Source: Flavobacterium sp. SH_e (GTDB lineage: Bacteria > Bacteroidota > Bacteroidia > Flavobacteriales > Flavobacteriaceae). Taken from it: a stretch of 64,000 nt of DNA. The notes below the pieces were generated by a model. It was not told where the DNA came from and ran no database searches. It worked only from the letters and a program-made list of their open reading frames with translations. Location: assembly GCF_025717045.1 (NCBI RefSeq), contig NZ_JAOVZN010000008.1:124270-188269 (forward strand), written 5' to 3'. Below are positions 44,601 through 52,895 of the stretch, piece after piece (position 1 is the stretch's first letter; each line of letters begins with the position of its first letter). The position numbers and the translations under genes were made by a program.

Positions 44601-47600
44601 TTTCGAGATGCTAATAACGTAAGATATCTTTGGAATAAAGAAAAAAACACCTACACTGTAGATGGAAAAAATACTGGTGATGAATATAAAGGTTCGATAA
44701 TAAGTACCACAAAAGATAATCCTACAATTTGGCTTGTATATAATTATTCTAACAATTGTAATGAGATTAAATATATTCGAACTCAATATAAAGAAATAGC
44801 AGAACTTATCGACTTAAAAGATAAAGCAGAAGCCCAAAGAAGGCTTCAGACTTATATCGAAGGAATTGATGGTACAGATATTAAACAAAATCCTAATATA
44901 TATTCTGCATTATTAGGCTGTGGAGAATCTGGAAATGGAAGTGGAAACGGAGGTGTATACGTTAAAAACTTAATAAAAGGAGAAGTTAAAAAAGAAGTTC
45001 TAGATAAATTAGAAGCATTAATGTCTGGCAAATCTAAAAACTGGATTACTGGATTAGCGCATCAAATAAAAGGTCGAATACTTTTAACTTCTGAATCAGA
45101 AAAACCAGACAGAGTTGTTTATAAAGACAATAATTTTTATGTAGATAATGTCAAAGAAGAAATAAAAGCAGATGAAATTGTATTCTGGATGGAATATAAT
45201 ACGGATGGCAAAATCAAAGTAAAACAGATTATTTCTGGAAGCAGTTTTGACGAATCAATGTCTGTTGCTTTAAAATCATGGGGATCACAATTAGACTGGA
45301 AGCAAAAAACATTGTTTGAAAAAATAATTGCAATTGGCTATGAGTCTGTAGATGGTTATTTTACAGCTTATTATGATCTTTTTGATTTCTTAAGTAAAAA
45401 TATAGAAAAAGCCAAAATTCCTGCCGAGGTATATGACTGTAAATTAGATAAATATAAGCCAATTTATGCCGAAGTATTTAGTTACATTAATTTCTTTTCG
45501 GCTATTCAAGATCAATTACTTGTAAAAATATCTGCTTCATATCCTGATTTTAAGGAATTAGAAGGAACACCTAGTCAAATTCAATTTGCATTATTCTGTG
45601 GAATGTATAATGGATTAGTTGATGTTGTTAAATCTGTTCCTGATTTGGCAAAACTTTTAGTTTCTTCATTTAGTGAAAAAGGAAGAACTAATAATAGTGA
45701 ATTTATTGCATCGATTTCTGAAAAGAAAATATTTAGTGAAGAAGCAGACGGTTCTAAAAAACTTCTATTTGATAAAGGCATAACATTCCCTAAAATATGG
45801 TATTTATTATCCGAAACGATAAGTGATCAATTTTCAACTTCTCAACCTTGCAAAACAGCTGAATTTGTAGGTTCTGTTATTGGACCTGTTATAGTAATGT
45901 GCTTTGGAGATGAAGTTGCTGGAGAAGGAATTGCGAGCAAGATTTTTAGTTCGACATTAAAAGCAATTAACTTTTGTGGAAAAATTACAGATCCTTTTCA
46001 TTACCTTGGTCTATCATACAATTTCATCAAACCCCTAACAGGTAAACTTGCTGTTATTGGAGAAAATGCTGCGGGTGATGTTATAAGACAATTAAAAGAT
46101 AATCTATTTAGAGTAAAATTAATTTCTGAAGGAGAGGTTATTTTAGCAGATATTGCTGGTGAGGAGTTACAAGCTTTGGCTACAAAATCTGCTAAAGGCG
46201 AAATTACTGAGCTGATAGTAAATGGCTCAAAAAAAGGTGTTCGTATTCTTTCCAATACGACACCAATTATTAAAGATTTTGCCTACCAAACTAAAAAAAT
46301 GGTAGCTGGGGCGGCATTACTTTTAACAATGGGTAATACAACCTTAGTATCAGCAGCTATAAAACAGGGTACCAAGACAGTTGAATATACAATAAATGTT
46401 GCTGGAGAAACGATTCTAACTGATGTTGCTAAAGTAGCTGTTCCAAAATTTCAGTCCATAGCCAAAGCTGAATTAGAAAAAGCAGCCACAACAACGATAA
46501 AAATAGCAGCAGACGCAGCAGCGGAGGAGGGTAAATTAGCATTCCTACAAGGCATTGATAACTTATACGATGCAATCGCCTTCAAAATTGGAGCAAATAA
46601 AATAATTTATAAACTAATTCCAGCATTTGGGGCAAGTGTTAAACCAATTGTTTATACTTTTACTGAAAACGATACACCACAAGATGATAATAAGTGTAAA
46701 TTTTGCCCTCAAACCTATAAATTAAATTCCGACATATGTAATAAATTAAATCAACTAGATGCTAAAACTAATAACAGTTACACAAATTACATTAATAATC
46801 TTTGCTCTGGTCTAACTTCCTCAAATGCAAATTCTGTTATAACTCAATTATTAACATGGAATAGAGATAAAATTATATTATTTTTAAAAAATATTAACGA
46901 AGGTTCAACAACATCAGATCACATTGCCCAACATATACAAGATATAGATATTAATATTTTAAATTCATGGGAAATAGTAGCTGAAGCAAGATGTAGTAGT
47001 GCTACTATTGAAAATTGCAATAGTCAGATGCAAAAAGACTGGAAAGTTTTAAAAGAGCTTAAAACAATTTTAATAAACAATCAAATTAATAGTGATTTAG
47101 GAGATAGTACAGGACTTCAAGAATATATTAAAACTAATACAAGAAGCAAATGTACCGTTTGTGGTAACAGTGGTGTAGATTTTATCCAGCCAATGGATCA
47201 ATATTTAATAGATTTAGCGTATTTCGCATCTCATTATATAAATGCTACAGGTAGAAATAATGTAAAAAGTTTATTAATAACTAGTTCTGACAGAACGAGA
47301 GAAGCTGAATACTATATATTAAAAGTAATCAAAGCTAATCCTAATATATTTAATAATATTACAGCTTACGAATATACTCAACTAGAAGGATGTGAACCTG
47401 ATGTAGTTAATGCTGGTGTTTATTGTGAATTTAAAAGTTGGAGTAACATTCCTAAAAATACTGTAGACAAAGATGATCCTGAATCAGCAAGTAGTAGTAA
47501 CGGAGCATTTTCATATTTTAAAACTAGTCTTACGGGGAATTCGTTTAAACAATTCAAGGCATTATTAGCTACTAGACAAGTAAATAACATGAATAAAATT

Positions 47601-47876
47601 GCATATTATTTTGATGCATTAAAACTTGCTGGAACTGATAACACTGTGAAAGCAACATGGGTTAAAGAAGTGTTTAAAGAAATGATGTACAAAAATAATA
47701 CACTCACTCAACAAGGAAACGAAGTGTTTAATGCTATCTGGAGTAATACTGAATTAAGGACAGAATTATTTCCTGATAATGATAATGAAGCAGGCAGATC
47801 AGAAGCTTTAAGTGATTTCACTTCATTTATTTCAAACACAAACAATTCATTTTATAATTTCATTAAAGTCCTGTAA
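41664..47876 (+). CDS. TANFOR/FnIII protein with zinc-metalloprotease motif and PD-(D/E)XK-like C-terminal toxin domain (2070 aa)
   Basis: The signal peptide is 1-26 (ending SGLAQ). Residues about 27-160 fit the TANFOR type (YPVTISTQISQPSPIYLSNY ... IQISLNDLTISNRQIRLKCY). FnIII-like modules follow (about 165-375). A zinc-protease-like motif HELGHGIFGLKH spans His884, Glu885, His888 and His895, followed by a Met-turn-like LLMDYGNGTVLSHNDWDIIH. Residues about 1130-1500 hold a region I associate with Bacteroidota polymorphic toxins (FALFCGMYNGLVDVVKSVPDL, hydrophobic EFVGSVIGPVIVMCFGDEVAGEGI). The C-terminal 340 residues are cysteine-bearing (CKFCPQ, CTVCG) and carry EPDVVNAGVYCEFKSW: Asp1913, Glu1922, Lys1924, a PD-(D/E)XK-like nuclease signature. 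No T9SS sorting domain. The downstream gene is 2 nt away and likely gives immunity. The nuclease call is inference. Confidence 0.75.
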   Translation: MLKKLQYQLFLTLGFWLSAMVSGLAQTYPVTISTQISQPSPIYLSNYADATTINSPIKVQISLNDLTISNRQIRLKCYFQGQSISLTTNDFVVGARDLYLEGGVPLQLTNVDLAPYFEYQNLLGINPNQYAQALPEGIYNFSVEVYDFATNKKLSKKTSVTTIIFQNDPPFLNLPLNNASIMQQNIQNIIFSWTPRQINVSNVEYEFSLVEIWDKYTPVQNAFLYSPPLFTTTTRSTTLQYGVSEPQLLPGKKYAWRIKAKALQGAEEIGVFKNNGYSEIFSFDYETYCTAPLAINVDGISENQAKVSWSGSIDNFDYQVNYREKNADSEWYKVVTPRENLTITNLKPNTTYEYTVGASCEVGKYTLSTVKEFNTLVRDEIAFQGCGLKPDPADLANTTPLKELLPNDVIAAGDFPIVVLHATGSNGTFSGDGYVTLPFIEKFRQLIDAADTLIAQSAEDKEENEKSAKVNISENTRIRITFNSIGLNTDFKLISGEIIAAYDPNWSSMADLDGVFKDVFGSDGKPVEGKLDYVIESVTLNPDGSTTIKGTNGAVTVLPKSSYDQVYTDKDGKTVTIPAEAKDQPTVSNPAEGGKATAANTNGISSSGEVVQISSSDVKITFSNGTNAKYAFDPQPKDGPKKLLESYETIPTKTGGTYKVNYKAISDLSDAFDFIIAEAEFKNGKTLDDVVFKTNAGEEVATEKISDTKVEIKISKKFNFAKHSIIATVKGAQEKDPNDPSKTIAGKSDIAGKINLWDLTQKPSINVTILSVNGANVPSTADAEKFLNDVYNKAGIKFNVTSQNVNITTLPNIVPCGDSGIMNVYTDGQINIINQIEASNLKYDDETYYIIYTGRPGQDGYKGFMPLGGQYAFVFDNNLKTAAHELGHGIFGLKHPFSTDTESGKTDLLMDYGNGTVLSHNDWDIIHSGGWKFYGFQKSSSGALAGGFGLTPDWKLVSAGESNIVSTEAGLVAEGHLSGFRDANNVRYLWNKEKNTYTVDGKNTGDEYKGSIISTTKDNPTIWLVYNYSNNCNEIKYIRTQYKEIAELIDLKDKAEAQRRLQTYIEGIDGTDIKQNPNIYSALLGCGESGNGSGNGGVYVKNLIKGEVKKEVLDKLEALMSGKSKNWITGLAHQIKGRILLTSESEKPDRVVYKDNNFYVDNVKEEIKADEIVFWMEYNTDGKIKVKQIISGSSFDESMSVALKSWGSQLDWKQKTLFEKIIAIGYESVDGYFTAYYDLFDFLSKNIEKAKIPAEVYDCKLDKYKPIYAEVFSYINFFSAIQDQLLVKISASYPDFKELEGTPSQIQFALFCGMYNGLVDVVKSVPDLAKLLVSSFSEKGRTNNSEFIASISEKKIFSEEADGSKKLLFDKGITFPKIWYLLSETISDQFSTSQPCKTAEFVGSVIGPVIVMCFGDEVAGEGIASKIFSSTLKAINFCGKITDPFHYLGLSYNFIKPLTGKLAVIGENAAGDVIRQLKDNLFRVKLISEGEVILADIAGEELQALATKSAKGEITELIVNGSKKGVRILSNTTPIIKDFAYQTKKMVAGAALLLTMGNTTLVSAAIKQGTKTVEYTINVAGETILTDVAKVAVPKFQSIAKAELEKAATTTIKIAADAAAEEGKLAFLQGIDNLYDAIAFKIGANKIIYKLIPAFGASVKPIVYTFTENDTPQDDNKCKFCPQTYKLNSDICNKLNQLDAKTNNSYTNYINNLCSGLTSSNANSVITQLLTWNRDKIILFLKNINEGSTTSDHIAQHIQDIDINILNSWEIVAEARCSSATIENCNSQMQKDWKVLKELKTILINNQINSDLGDSTGLQEYIKTNTRSKCTVCGNSGVDFIQPMDQYLIDLAYFASHYINATGRNNVKSLLITSSDRTREAEYYILKVIKANPNIFNNITAYEYTQLEGCEPDVVNAGVYCEFKSWSNIPKNTVDKDDPESASSSNGAFSYFKTSLTGNSFKQFKALLATRQVNNMNKIAYYFDALKLAGTDNTVKATWVKEVFKEMMYKNNTLTQQGNEVFNAIWSNTELRTELFPDNDNEAGRSEALSDFTSFISNTNNSFYNFIKVL

Positions 47877-47878
47877 AA

Positions 47879-48952
47879 ATGTATTTTTTAAGCTCCACAT
47901 TTCAAAATATTAATAATTTTAAATTTATTAATGATTGCGGTTTGTTTTATGTAACAAAAGATGAAAAACTGTATAAGAATAAAGAATTTTTAATTGATTG
48001 TTTTGGTATTGAATATCAGAATAATATTTTATTCTGTTTTAGCAATATTACAAATCCAGAAACATTTTTAATTACAAATTGTAATATTATACATTATGAT
48101 TTTGCAATTTATCATGAAACATTTGATGAAAACTCTGCTATAATCAAAAATAAAAAAAATGATGTCGCTGAAAAATATGGCGTATACGATTTTAACGATA
48201 ATAGTATTTATTGGTTAAAAAACTTGAAAGCATTTGGACAAAGTTTCAGATTTAATAACAACTTAATACATAGACAAGGTCATACTTATATAAAATCTTT
48301 TTCTCTCCTATTAGACTTGCACCAATGGGAATTAGATTTAAGCGGAAGAAAATACACTATCAACTCAGAAGAGCATGAAGCAAAAATAATTAGACTTCTA
48401 GGATTTTACAATAATCAATTACTTGTTTTTATGCAAGGTGATATACTCGTAAGTATTGATATAAATAATGGTAAAATCTTATCTGAGACGATGCCTTTTG
48501 AAGGCCTATTAAATGTAAATGGTTTTCAAATTACTGATTTTAGAGATTTGAAACTAGATGTCAAATCTGGTAAAATTTTTATGCTAAATAAGCACTATTA
48601 CTACGAAATAGATTTAAACACATTTGAGTCAAAACAATTAAAAAGTTTTTTCACAGGTAACAGTTTTGAAGTTGGTCGTTTATCCCACATTTCTGAAAAT
48701 GCTCCAAAAGACATTCTAATTAATCAAAGTATTTATACTGAAGATTATATATATTTTATTGGTGGATATAGTTTAAGTAGCAATGTTGTTGGGGCTTTTA
48801 ATAGAACTACTTATGAAATAGACTGGCAAGAGACAATAGATTTGTGGCAAATTGATAGGTATAATAATTTAAAAGATATTCAATATGCAAATGACAAACT
48901 ATATGTATTAGATACAAATGGCACATTAAGAATTTTTGAAAATAAATTGTAA
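47879..48952 (+). CDS. Leaderless beta-propeller-like protein, candidate immunity protein
   Basis: The 357-residue protein has no signal peptide, so it is expected in the cytoplasm. It is built of recurring short strands with aromatic and D/N-rich turns (GKIFMLNKHYYYEIDLNTFE, DDIQYANDKLYVLDTNGTLRIFE-like end), which look like a PQQ/YVTN-type propeller. I recognise no named family. Its ATG lies 2 nt after the stop of the 2070-residue toxin-like protein, and it is the last gene before a strong bidirectional terminator. Position, size and lack of a leader fit a cognate immunity protein that binds the toxin's C-terminal domain inside the cell (inference). Confidence 0.65.
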   Translation: MYFLSSTFQNINNFKFINDCGLFYVTKDEKLYKNKEFLIDCFGIEYQNNILFCFSNITNPETFLITNCNIIHYDFAIYHETFDENSAIIKNKKNDVAEKYGVYDFNDNSIYWLKNLKAFGQSFRFNNNLIHRQGHTYIKSFSLLLDLHQWELDLSGRKYTINSEEHEAKIIRLLGFYNNQLLVFMQGDILVSIDINNGKILSETMPFEGLLNVNGFQITDFRDLKLDVKSGKIFMLNKHYYYEIDLNTFESKQLKSFFTGNSFEVGRLSHISENAPKDILINQSIYTEDYIYFIGGYSLSSNVVGAFNRTTYEIDWQETIDLWQIDRYNNLKDIQYANDKLYVLDTNGTLRIFENKL

Positions 48953-49023
48953 AATCTAAGGAATCATAAAACAGACATTACAACCAATAATTCTAAATGT
49001 TGTAATTGTATTAATCTAAAAAC

Positions 49024-49061
49024 AAAAAAGCCTTCCGAAAATCTCAGAAGGCTTTTTTTTA
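49024..49061. terminator. Bidirectional terminator at the end of the large locus
   Basis: A perfect 12-bp stem aaaaaagccttc/gaaggctttttt (49024-49035 with 49047-49058) with T-runs on both strands. It separates the candidate immunity gene from the opposing LamG gene. Confidence 0.93.
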
Positions 49062-49082
49062 TATTAAAATCAAATAAGAACT

Positions 49083-49976
49083 TTACTTTTTCGCATTTGT
49101 ATTGATAACCTTAATCAAATAAGTCCCTTCAGGTAAATCACCAATATTAGATGCATTGGCACTCATGATTTGTTTTCCTTGCGAGAAGACCTCGATTATT
49201 TTACCATTCTTAGTAGTTTCTGCAGCAACAGGCGCTGAAGCTTTTGCTGGTGCTCCAACAGATCTCGTTGCTGTATTAGAAGCCGGCGCTGAAACAGCCA
49301 CTTGATTATTCGCTGGTGCAGCTTTCGAACTGTTATAGGCTTCTAAAACCTGTTCGTCTGTCATTGCAACACTATATAATCTGATATCATCAATATCCGC
49401 ATTGATACTCGTAGAAGTATTTAATTTTCCTAAATTTAAAATATAACCTTTCGCAGAACGCTGAATTCCATCAGCCGCTTTTAATAATACACCGTTTCGG
49501 TAAATTTTTGATACATTACCGTCGTAAGTAACACTATACATATACCAAGTCTCTTTTGCAAGCGGAACAGAAGCGATAACATTGTTATTATCTCCCCACC
49601 CTACTAGACTTACATCTGCATTTCCTCCAGTTACTGGCTGCTGAACTAAACCAAAATACTGTCCATTTACTGCTGCTCCATAACCTAAAATATAATTAGG
49701 AATATTTACAGCATTAAATTTTACCCAAACAGAAATAGTTTTCGGTTTATTATCTTGCGGAAGTTCACCAACAACAGCCTGCAAAGATTTATTAGTTAAT
49801 CTTAAGGCTCCTCTTGGCGCACCCATTCTGTCATTTACGTAAATTGGAGTTCCAACAAATGAAATGCTATTATCGGCGCTGCTTAGATTACCATTGAAAT
49901 TAAATTCCTGCACCGGATTTTGTGCATTGGCAGTTAAAAAATTTACAAACATGAATGTGAGTAATATTTTTTTCAT
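49083..49976 (-). CDS. LamG-domain exported protein with half-length T9SS-like C-terminus
   Basis: The roughly 297-residue protein starts at ATG 49976 (MKKILLTFMFVNFLTANAQ signal peptide); an ATG two codons earlier is less likely, because the neighbour begins MKK too. A concanavalin/LamG domain (about 20-210) shows TISVWVKFNAVNIPNYILGYG, WYMYSVTYDGNVSKIYRNGVLL and ADIDDIRLYSVAMTDEQVLEAYN. An alanine/proline/valine-rich linker follows. The C-terminus IEVFSQGKQIMSANASNIGDLPEGTYLIKVINTNAKK resembles the last half of a T9SS type A domain, without the YPNP strand. LamG domains bind carbohydrate. It is a tandem paralogue of the next gene. Confidence 0.85.
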   Translation of the reverse strand: MKKILLTFMFVNFLTANAQNPVQEFNFNGNLSSADNSISFVGTPIYVNDRMGAPRGALRLTNKSLQAVVGELPQDNKPKTISVWVKFNAVNIPNYILGYGAAVNGQYFGLVQQPVTGGNADVSLVGWGDNNNVIASVPLAKETWYMYSVTYDGNVSKIYRNGVLLKAADGIQRSAKGYILNLGKLNTSTSINADIDDIRLYSVAMTDEQVLEAYNSSKAAPANNQVAVSAPASNTATRSVGAPAKASAPVAAETTKNGKIIEVFSQGKQIMSANASNIGDLPEGTYLIKVINTNAKK

Positions 49977-50516
49977 AGTCATAGTAGTTTTTTTCAGAAT
50001 ATTTTGGAGTTACGGTAAATATCTTTAACTCTAAAATTTGATTGCTCAAACCTTATAATTAAATTTCAGTTATTATTTTTACAAATTTTGTTAAAACTAT
50101 GATTTTTATTCAGCATCACCAAACAATTCCTACACACAAATAAATAATTCTCACAAAAATGATGTTTTTATCTCAAGAGGAATATCACAAAATCTATTTA
50201 AAGCTTTATAAAACTGATTTGCGAAATTCAATGACATCATTAAAAAACACTAATACAATTTATCTTAACTGTTAATAGGATTTTTTAAAGATTCGGTACT
50301 ACATTTCGCTTACATTTCTAACTTTAACATTAGAAGCTGATAATCAAAGAAATAAACTCAAGATCAAGAAAATATATTCAAAACGCTTTTGGATGGAAAA
50401 TTAGACTAAAAAAAGCCCTCTGGATTACAGAAGGCTTTTCTTTTACTAGTTCAAAAATGTTATTGCCGAAGCAACGTAAGAAACTAAACTAACATTAAAA
50501 AAACAAATGAAAACCT
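49977..50516. other. 540-bp intergenic region between the LamG genes
   Basis: AT-rich, with no credible ORF. It contains the terminator of the upstream LamG gene (about 50408-50444) and presumably the promoter of the 49083 gene. I see no full TTG/TAnnTTTG promoter match. Confidence 0.6.
50408..50444 (-). terminator. Terminator of the second LamG gene
   Basis: Stem aaaagcc/ggctttt (50411-50417 with 50433-50439) with additional pairing inside. The + strand A-run at 50408-50414 becomes the minus-strand T-run. Confidence 0.7.
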
Positions 50517-51431
50517 TTATTTTGAAGTGATTTTTTTAGCTGGAGCATTGGTAATTTTTAACAAATAAGTTCCTTCTGGAAGACTGCTGATATTTGTTGC
50601 ATTGCTTCCTTCAATTTTTTGTCCTTGAGAATAAACCTCAATACTTTTCGTCATTCCGCTAACATCACTTGAAGTTAATATTGTTGCATTATTTTGCTGT
50701 TTAACCACTTTTCCATTCACTACAGTTGCTGATGTGGTTTTAGATTTTTCTACAGTTGAAGCGATCGAAACAACAGGTTTTTCACTTTCGTATAATTCTT
50801 TAACCTGATCTGCAGTCAACGCTACATCATAAATTTTCAAATCGTCTACATCAGCATTAATACCGATAGTAGTATTAATTTCTCCTAATCTAAATACTGT
50901 TCCGTTTGTAGATCGTGTCATTCCTTCTAAAAACTTTATCAGTTTTCCGTCTCTATATATTTTAGAAGTTGCTCCTTCGTATGTAATGGTATAGTTGTAC
51001 CAAACATACTTTTCAAGTGGCGTAGAAACAATTACGTCATTAGAAGCTCCCCAAGCAGCCAGACTCAAATCAGAATTTGAATTCGTAGTTCCTTGATGCA
51101 ATAATCCAAAATATTGTGCATTGTAAGGATTTCCATAACCCCAAATGTAATTAGCAGCAGCAATATCATTAAATTTTACCCAGATACTTACTGTTCTGGC
51201 ATTCTTTCCTTGTGGTAGGTTGTCAATTACGGCCTCTAGAGCTTTATTATTTAATCGTTGGGCTCCCTTTATAACTCCCGCCCTATCAGTGACGAAATTA
51301 TCGGTTCCCATAAATGAGATTGTGTTTGCGGTATTGTTTAAAGTACCATTAAAGTTAAATTCTTGAATTGGTGTTTGTGCATTAACATTCAAATAACATA
51401 CAAACAAAACTGTAAGTAGTGATTTTTTCAT
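50517..51431 (-). CDS. LamG-domain exported protein (paralogue)
   Basis: The 304-residue protein has a signal peptide (MKKSLLTVLFVCYLNVNAQ) and a LamG/concanavalin domain (about 20-215: TVSIWVKFNDIAAANYIWGYGNP, WYNYTITYEGATSKIYRDGKLI, ADVDDLKIYDVALTADQVKELYE). A linker is followed by SIEVYSQGQKIEGSNATNISSLPEGTYLLKI, again the last half of a T9SS-type C-terminal domain without the YPNP strand. It is clearly a tandem duplicate of the 49083 gene, in the same orientation but separated by 540 bp and a terminator, so the two are transcribed separately. Likely surface or secreted carbohydrate-binding protein. Confidence 0.85.
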   Translation of the reverse strand: MKKSLLTVLFVCYLNVNAQTPIQEFNFNGTLNNTANTISFMGTDNFVTDRAGVIKGAQRLNNKALEAVIDNLPQGKNARTVSIWVKFNDIAAANYIWGYGNPYNAQYFGLLHQGTTNSNSDLSLAAWGASNDVIVSTPLEKYVWYNYTITYEGATSKIYRDGKLIKFLEGMTRSTNGTVFRLGEINTTIGINADVDDLKIYDVALTADQVKELYESEKPVVSIASTVEKSKTTSATVVNGKVVKQQNNATILTSSDVSGMTKSIEVYSQGQKIEGSNATNISSLPEGTYLLKITNAPAKKITSK

Positions 51432-51783
51432 AATAGTTAGATTTTGGGATTAAACAACTCATGTCATTTTAACACTGCTAAACTAGATCATTATGAATTT
51501 GGACGAAAATATTTCCGACAACCTACCAAAATACTCGTTAAAATAACGAATATTAGTTATTTTACACGACTAAACGCATTTGTGAACTTTCAAAAAATAG
51601 TATTAAAATTATCGATTTAATTCAATCATCTTAATAATTTCTTACGTATAAATACGGTATTTTTAAAAAAAAAAGAATTTAAAATTTTCAAAACAAAAGA
51701 AAAACACCTTTCAAAAAGTGTTTAAATCAAAAAAAAACTCCATTCTTGTGAATGGAGTTTTATATATTAAAAGTAAATTTTCT
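51432..51783. other. 352-bp intergenic region
   Basis: No gene. It holds the presumed promoter region of the LamG gene (minus), a small hairpin aaaataac/gttatttt (about 51534-51559), a weak hairpin at 51701-51722 and the strong terminator of the CBS-like gene at 51735-51760. Confidence 0.6.
51729..51765 (-). terminator. Terminator of the CBS-like gene
   Basis: Perfect 11-bp stem (51735-51745 with 51750-51760), loop ttgt, with a minus-strand T-run from the A-run at 51729-51735. Confidence 0.92.
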
Positions 51784-52824
51784 TTACTTTACAAATTCAA
51801 TTTTTTGAGCTTCTTCTTCATTAACGCTATCAAAGAAACCTTGTTCGTTCATCCAGTCATCGCTAAATACTTTACTCATATAACGAGAACCGTGATCTGG
51901 GAAGATTGCAATAATATTGCTGTCTTTCGTGAATTCTCCTTCTTCAGCATATTGTTTAATCGCTTGCATTACTGCTCCAGAAGTATATCCAACAAACAAA
52001 CCTTCTTTTCTAGTAATTTCTCTTGCAGAGTGAGCACTTTCTTCGTCGGTTACTTTCATGAATTTATCAATAATATCAAAGTCAGTAGCCGATGGGATTA
52101 GATTTTTACCTAAACCTTCTATACGATATGGGTAAATTTCTTTACTGTCGAATTCTTTTGTTTCGTGGTATTTTTTCAATACAGATCCAAAAGCATCAAC
52201 TCCTAGGATTCTAATATTCGGATTCTTTTCTTTTAAGAATTTTGCAGTTCCAGAGATAGTTCCTCCTGTTCCGCTGCATGCAATCAAGTGCGTAATTTGT
52301 CCTTTTGTTTGTTCCCAAATCTCTGGACCTGTAGTGTTGTAGTGAGCATCAATATTCAATTGGTTAAAATATTGATTAATGTAGACTGATCCTTTAGTTT
52401 CTTCGTGTAAACGTTTTGCTACATTATAATATGATCTTTCATCATCTGCAGAAACGTGAGCCGGACAGACATATACTTTCGCTCCTAAACTTCTCAGCAT
52501 GTCAATTTTATCTTTCGATGATTTTGAGCTTACTGCTAAAATACAATTGTAACCTTTAATAATGCTTACCATTGCTAAACTAAATCCTGTGTTACCAGAT
52601 GTGGTTTCGATAATGGTATCTCCCGGAGAAAGAATTCCTTTTTTCTCGGCTTCTTCAATAATATATAACGCTATTCTATCTTTTGAGGAATGACCTGGGT
52701 TGAAAGCTTCTACCTTTGCGTAGAAATTTCCTTCTAACTCTTCGGTGATTTTATTTAGTTTAATAAGGGGGGTGTTACCTATTAACTCTAAAACATTATT
52801 ATAAGCGGTTATTTCTTCTTTCAT
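51784..52824 (-). CDS. Cystathionine beta-synthase-like / cysteine synthase PLP enzyme
   Basis: The 346-residue fold-type II PLP enzyme acts in sulfur amino-acid metabolism. The PLP lysine is in SSKDRIALY (Lys48), the substrate loop is ETTSGNTGFSLAM, and the phosphate-binding loop is GTGGTISGTA. The later part (ILGVDAFGSVL, IIAIFPDHGSRYMSKVFSDDWM) resembles cystathionine beta-synthases more than CysK. No C-terminal CBS regulatory domains are present. I chose ATG 52824 (MKEEITAYNNVLELIGNTPLIKL). The ATG at 52884 would add 20 unconserved residues. The oligopeptidase B gene ends 71 nt upstream on the same strand, so they may be cotranscribed. Confidence 0.9.
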   Translation of the reverse strand: MKEEITAYNNVLELIGNTPLIKLNKITEELEGNFYAKVEAFNPGHSSKDRIALYIIEEAEKKGILSPGDTIIETTSGNTGFSLAMVSIIKGYNCILAVSSKSSKDKIDMLRSLGAKVYVCPAHVSADDERSYYNVAKRLHEETKGSVYINQYFNQLNIDAHYNTTGPEIWEQTKGQITHLIACSGTGGTISGTAKFLKEKNPNIRILGVDAFGSVLKKYHETKEFDSKEIYPYRIEGLGKNLIPSATDFDIIDKFMKVTDEESAHSAREITRKEGLFVGYTSGAVMQAIKQYAEEGEFTKDSNIIAIFPDHGSRYMSKVFSDDWMNEQGFFDSVNEEEAQKIEFVK

Positions 52825-52895
52825 AAAAAAATAGTTAATCAAAGGCCTTTTTAAATTAACCTTGATAGGTTGCAAATTTAACAAAAAATTTCTAA

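Noticed and set aside
52825..52884. Upstream ATG for the CBS-like gene
   Set aside because: The added 20 residues are unlike the family; ATG 52824 gives the standard start.
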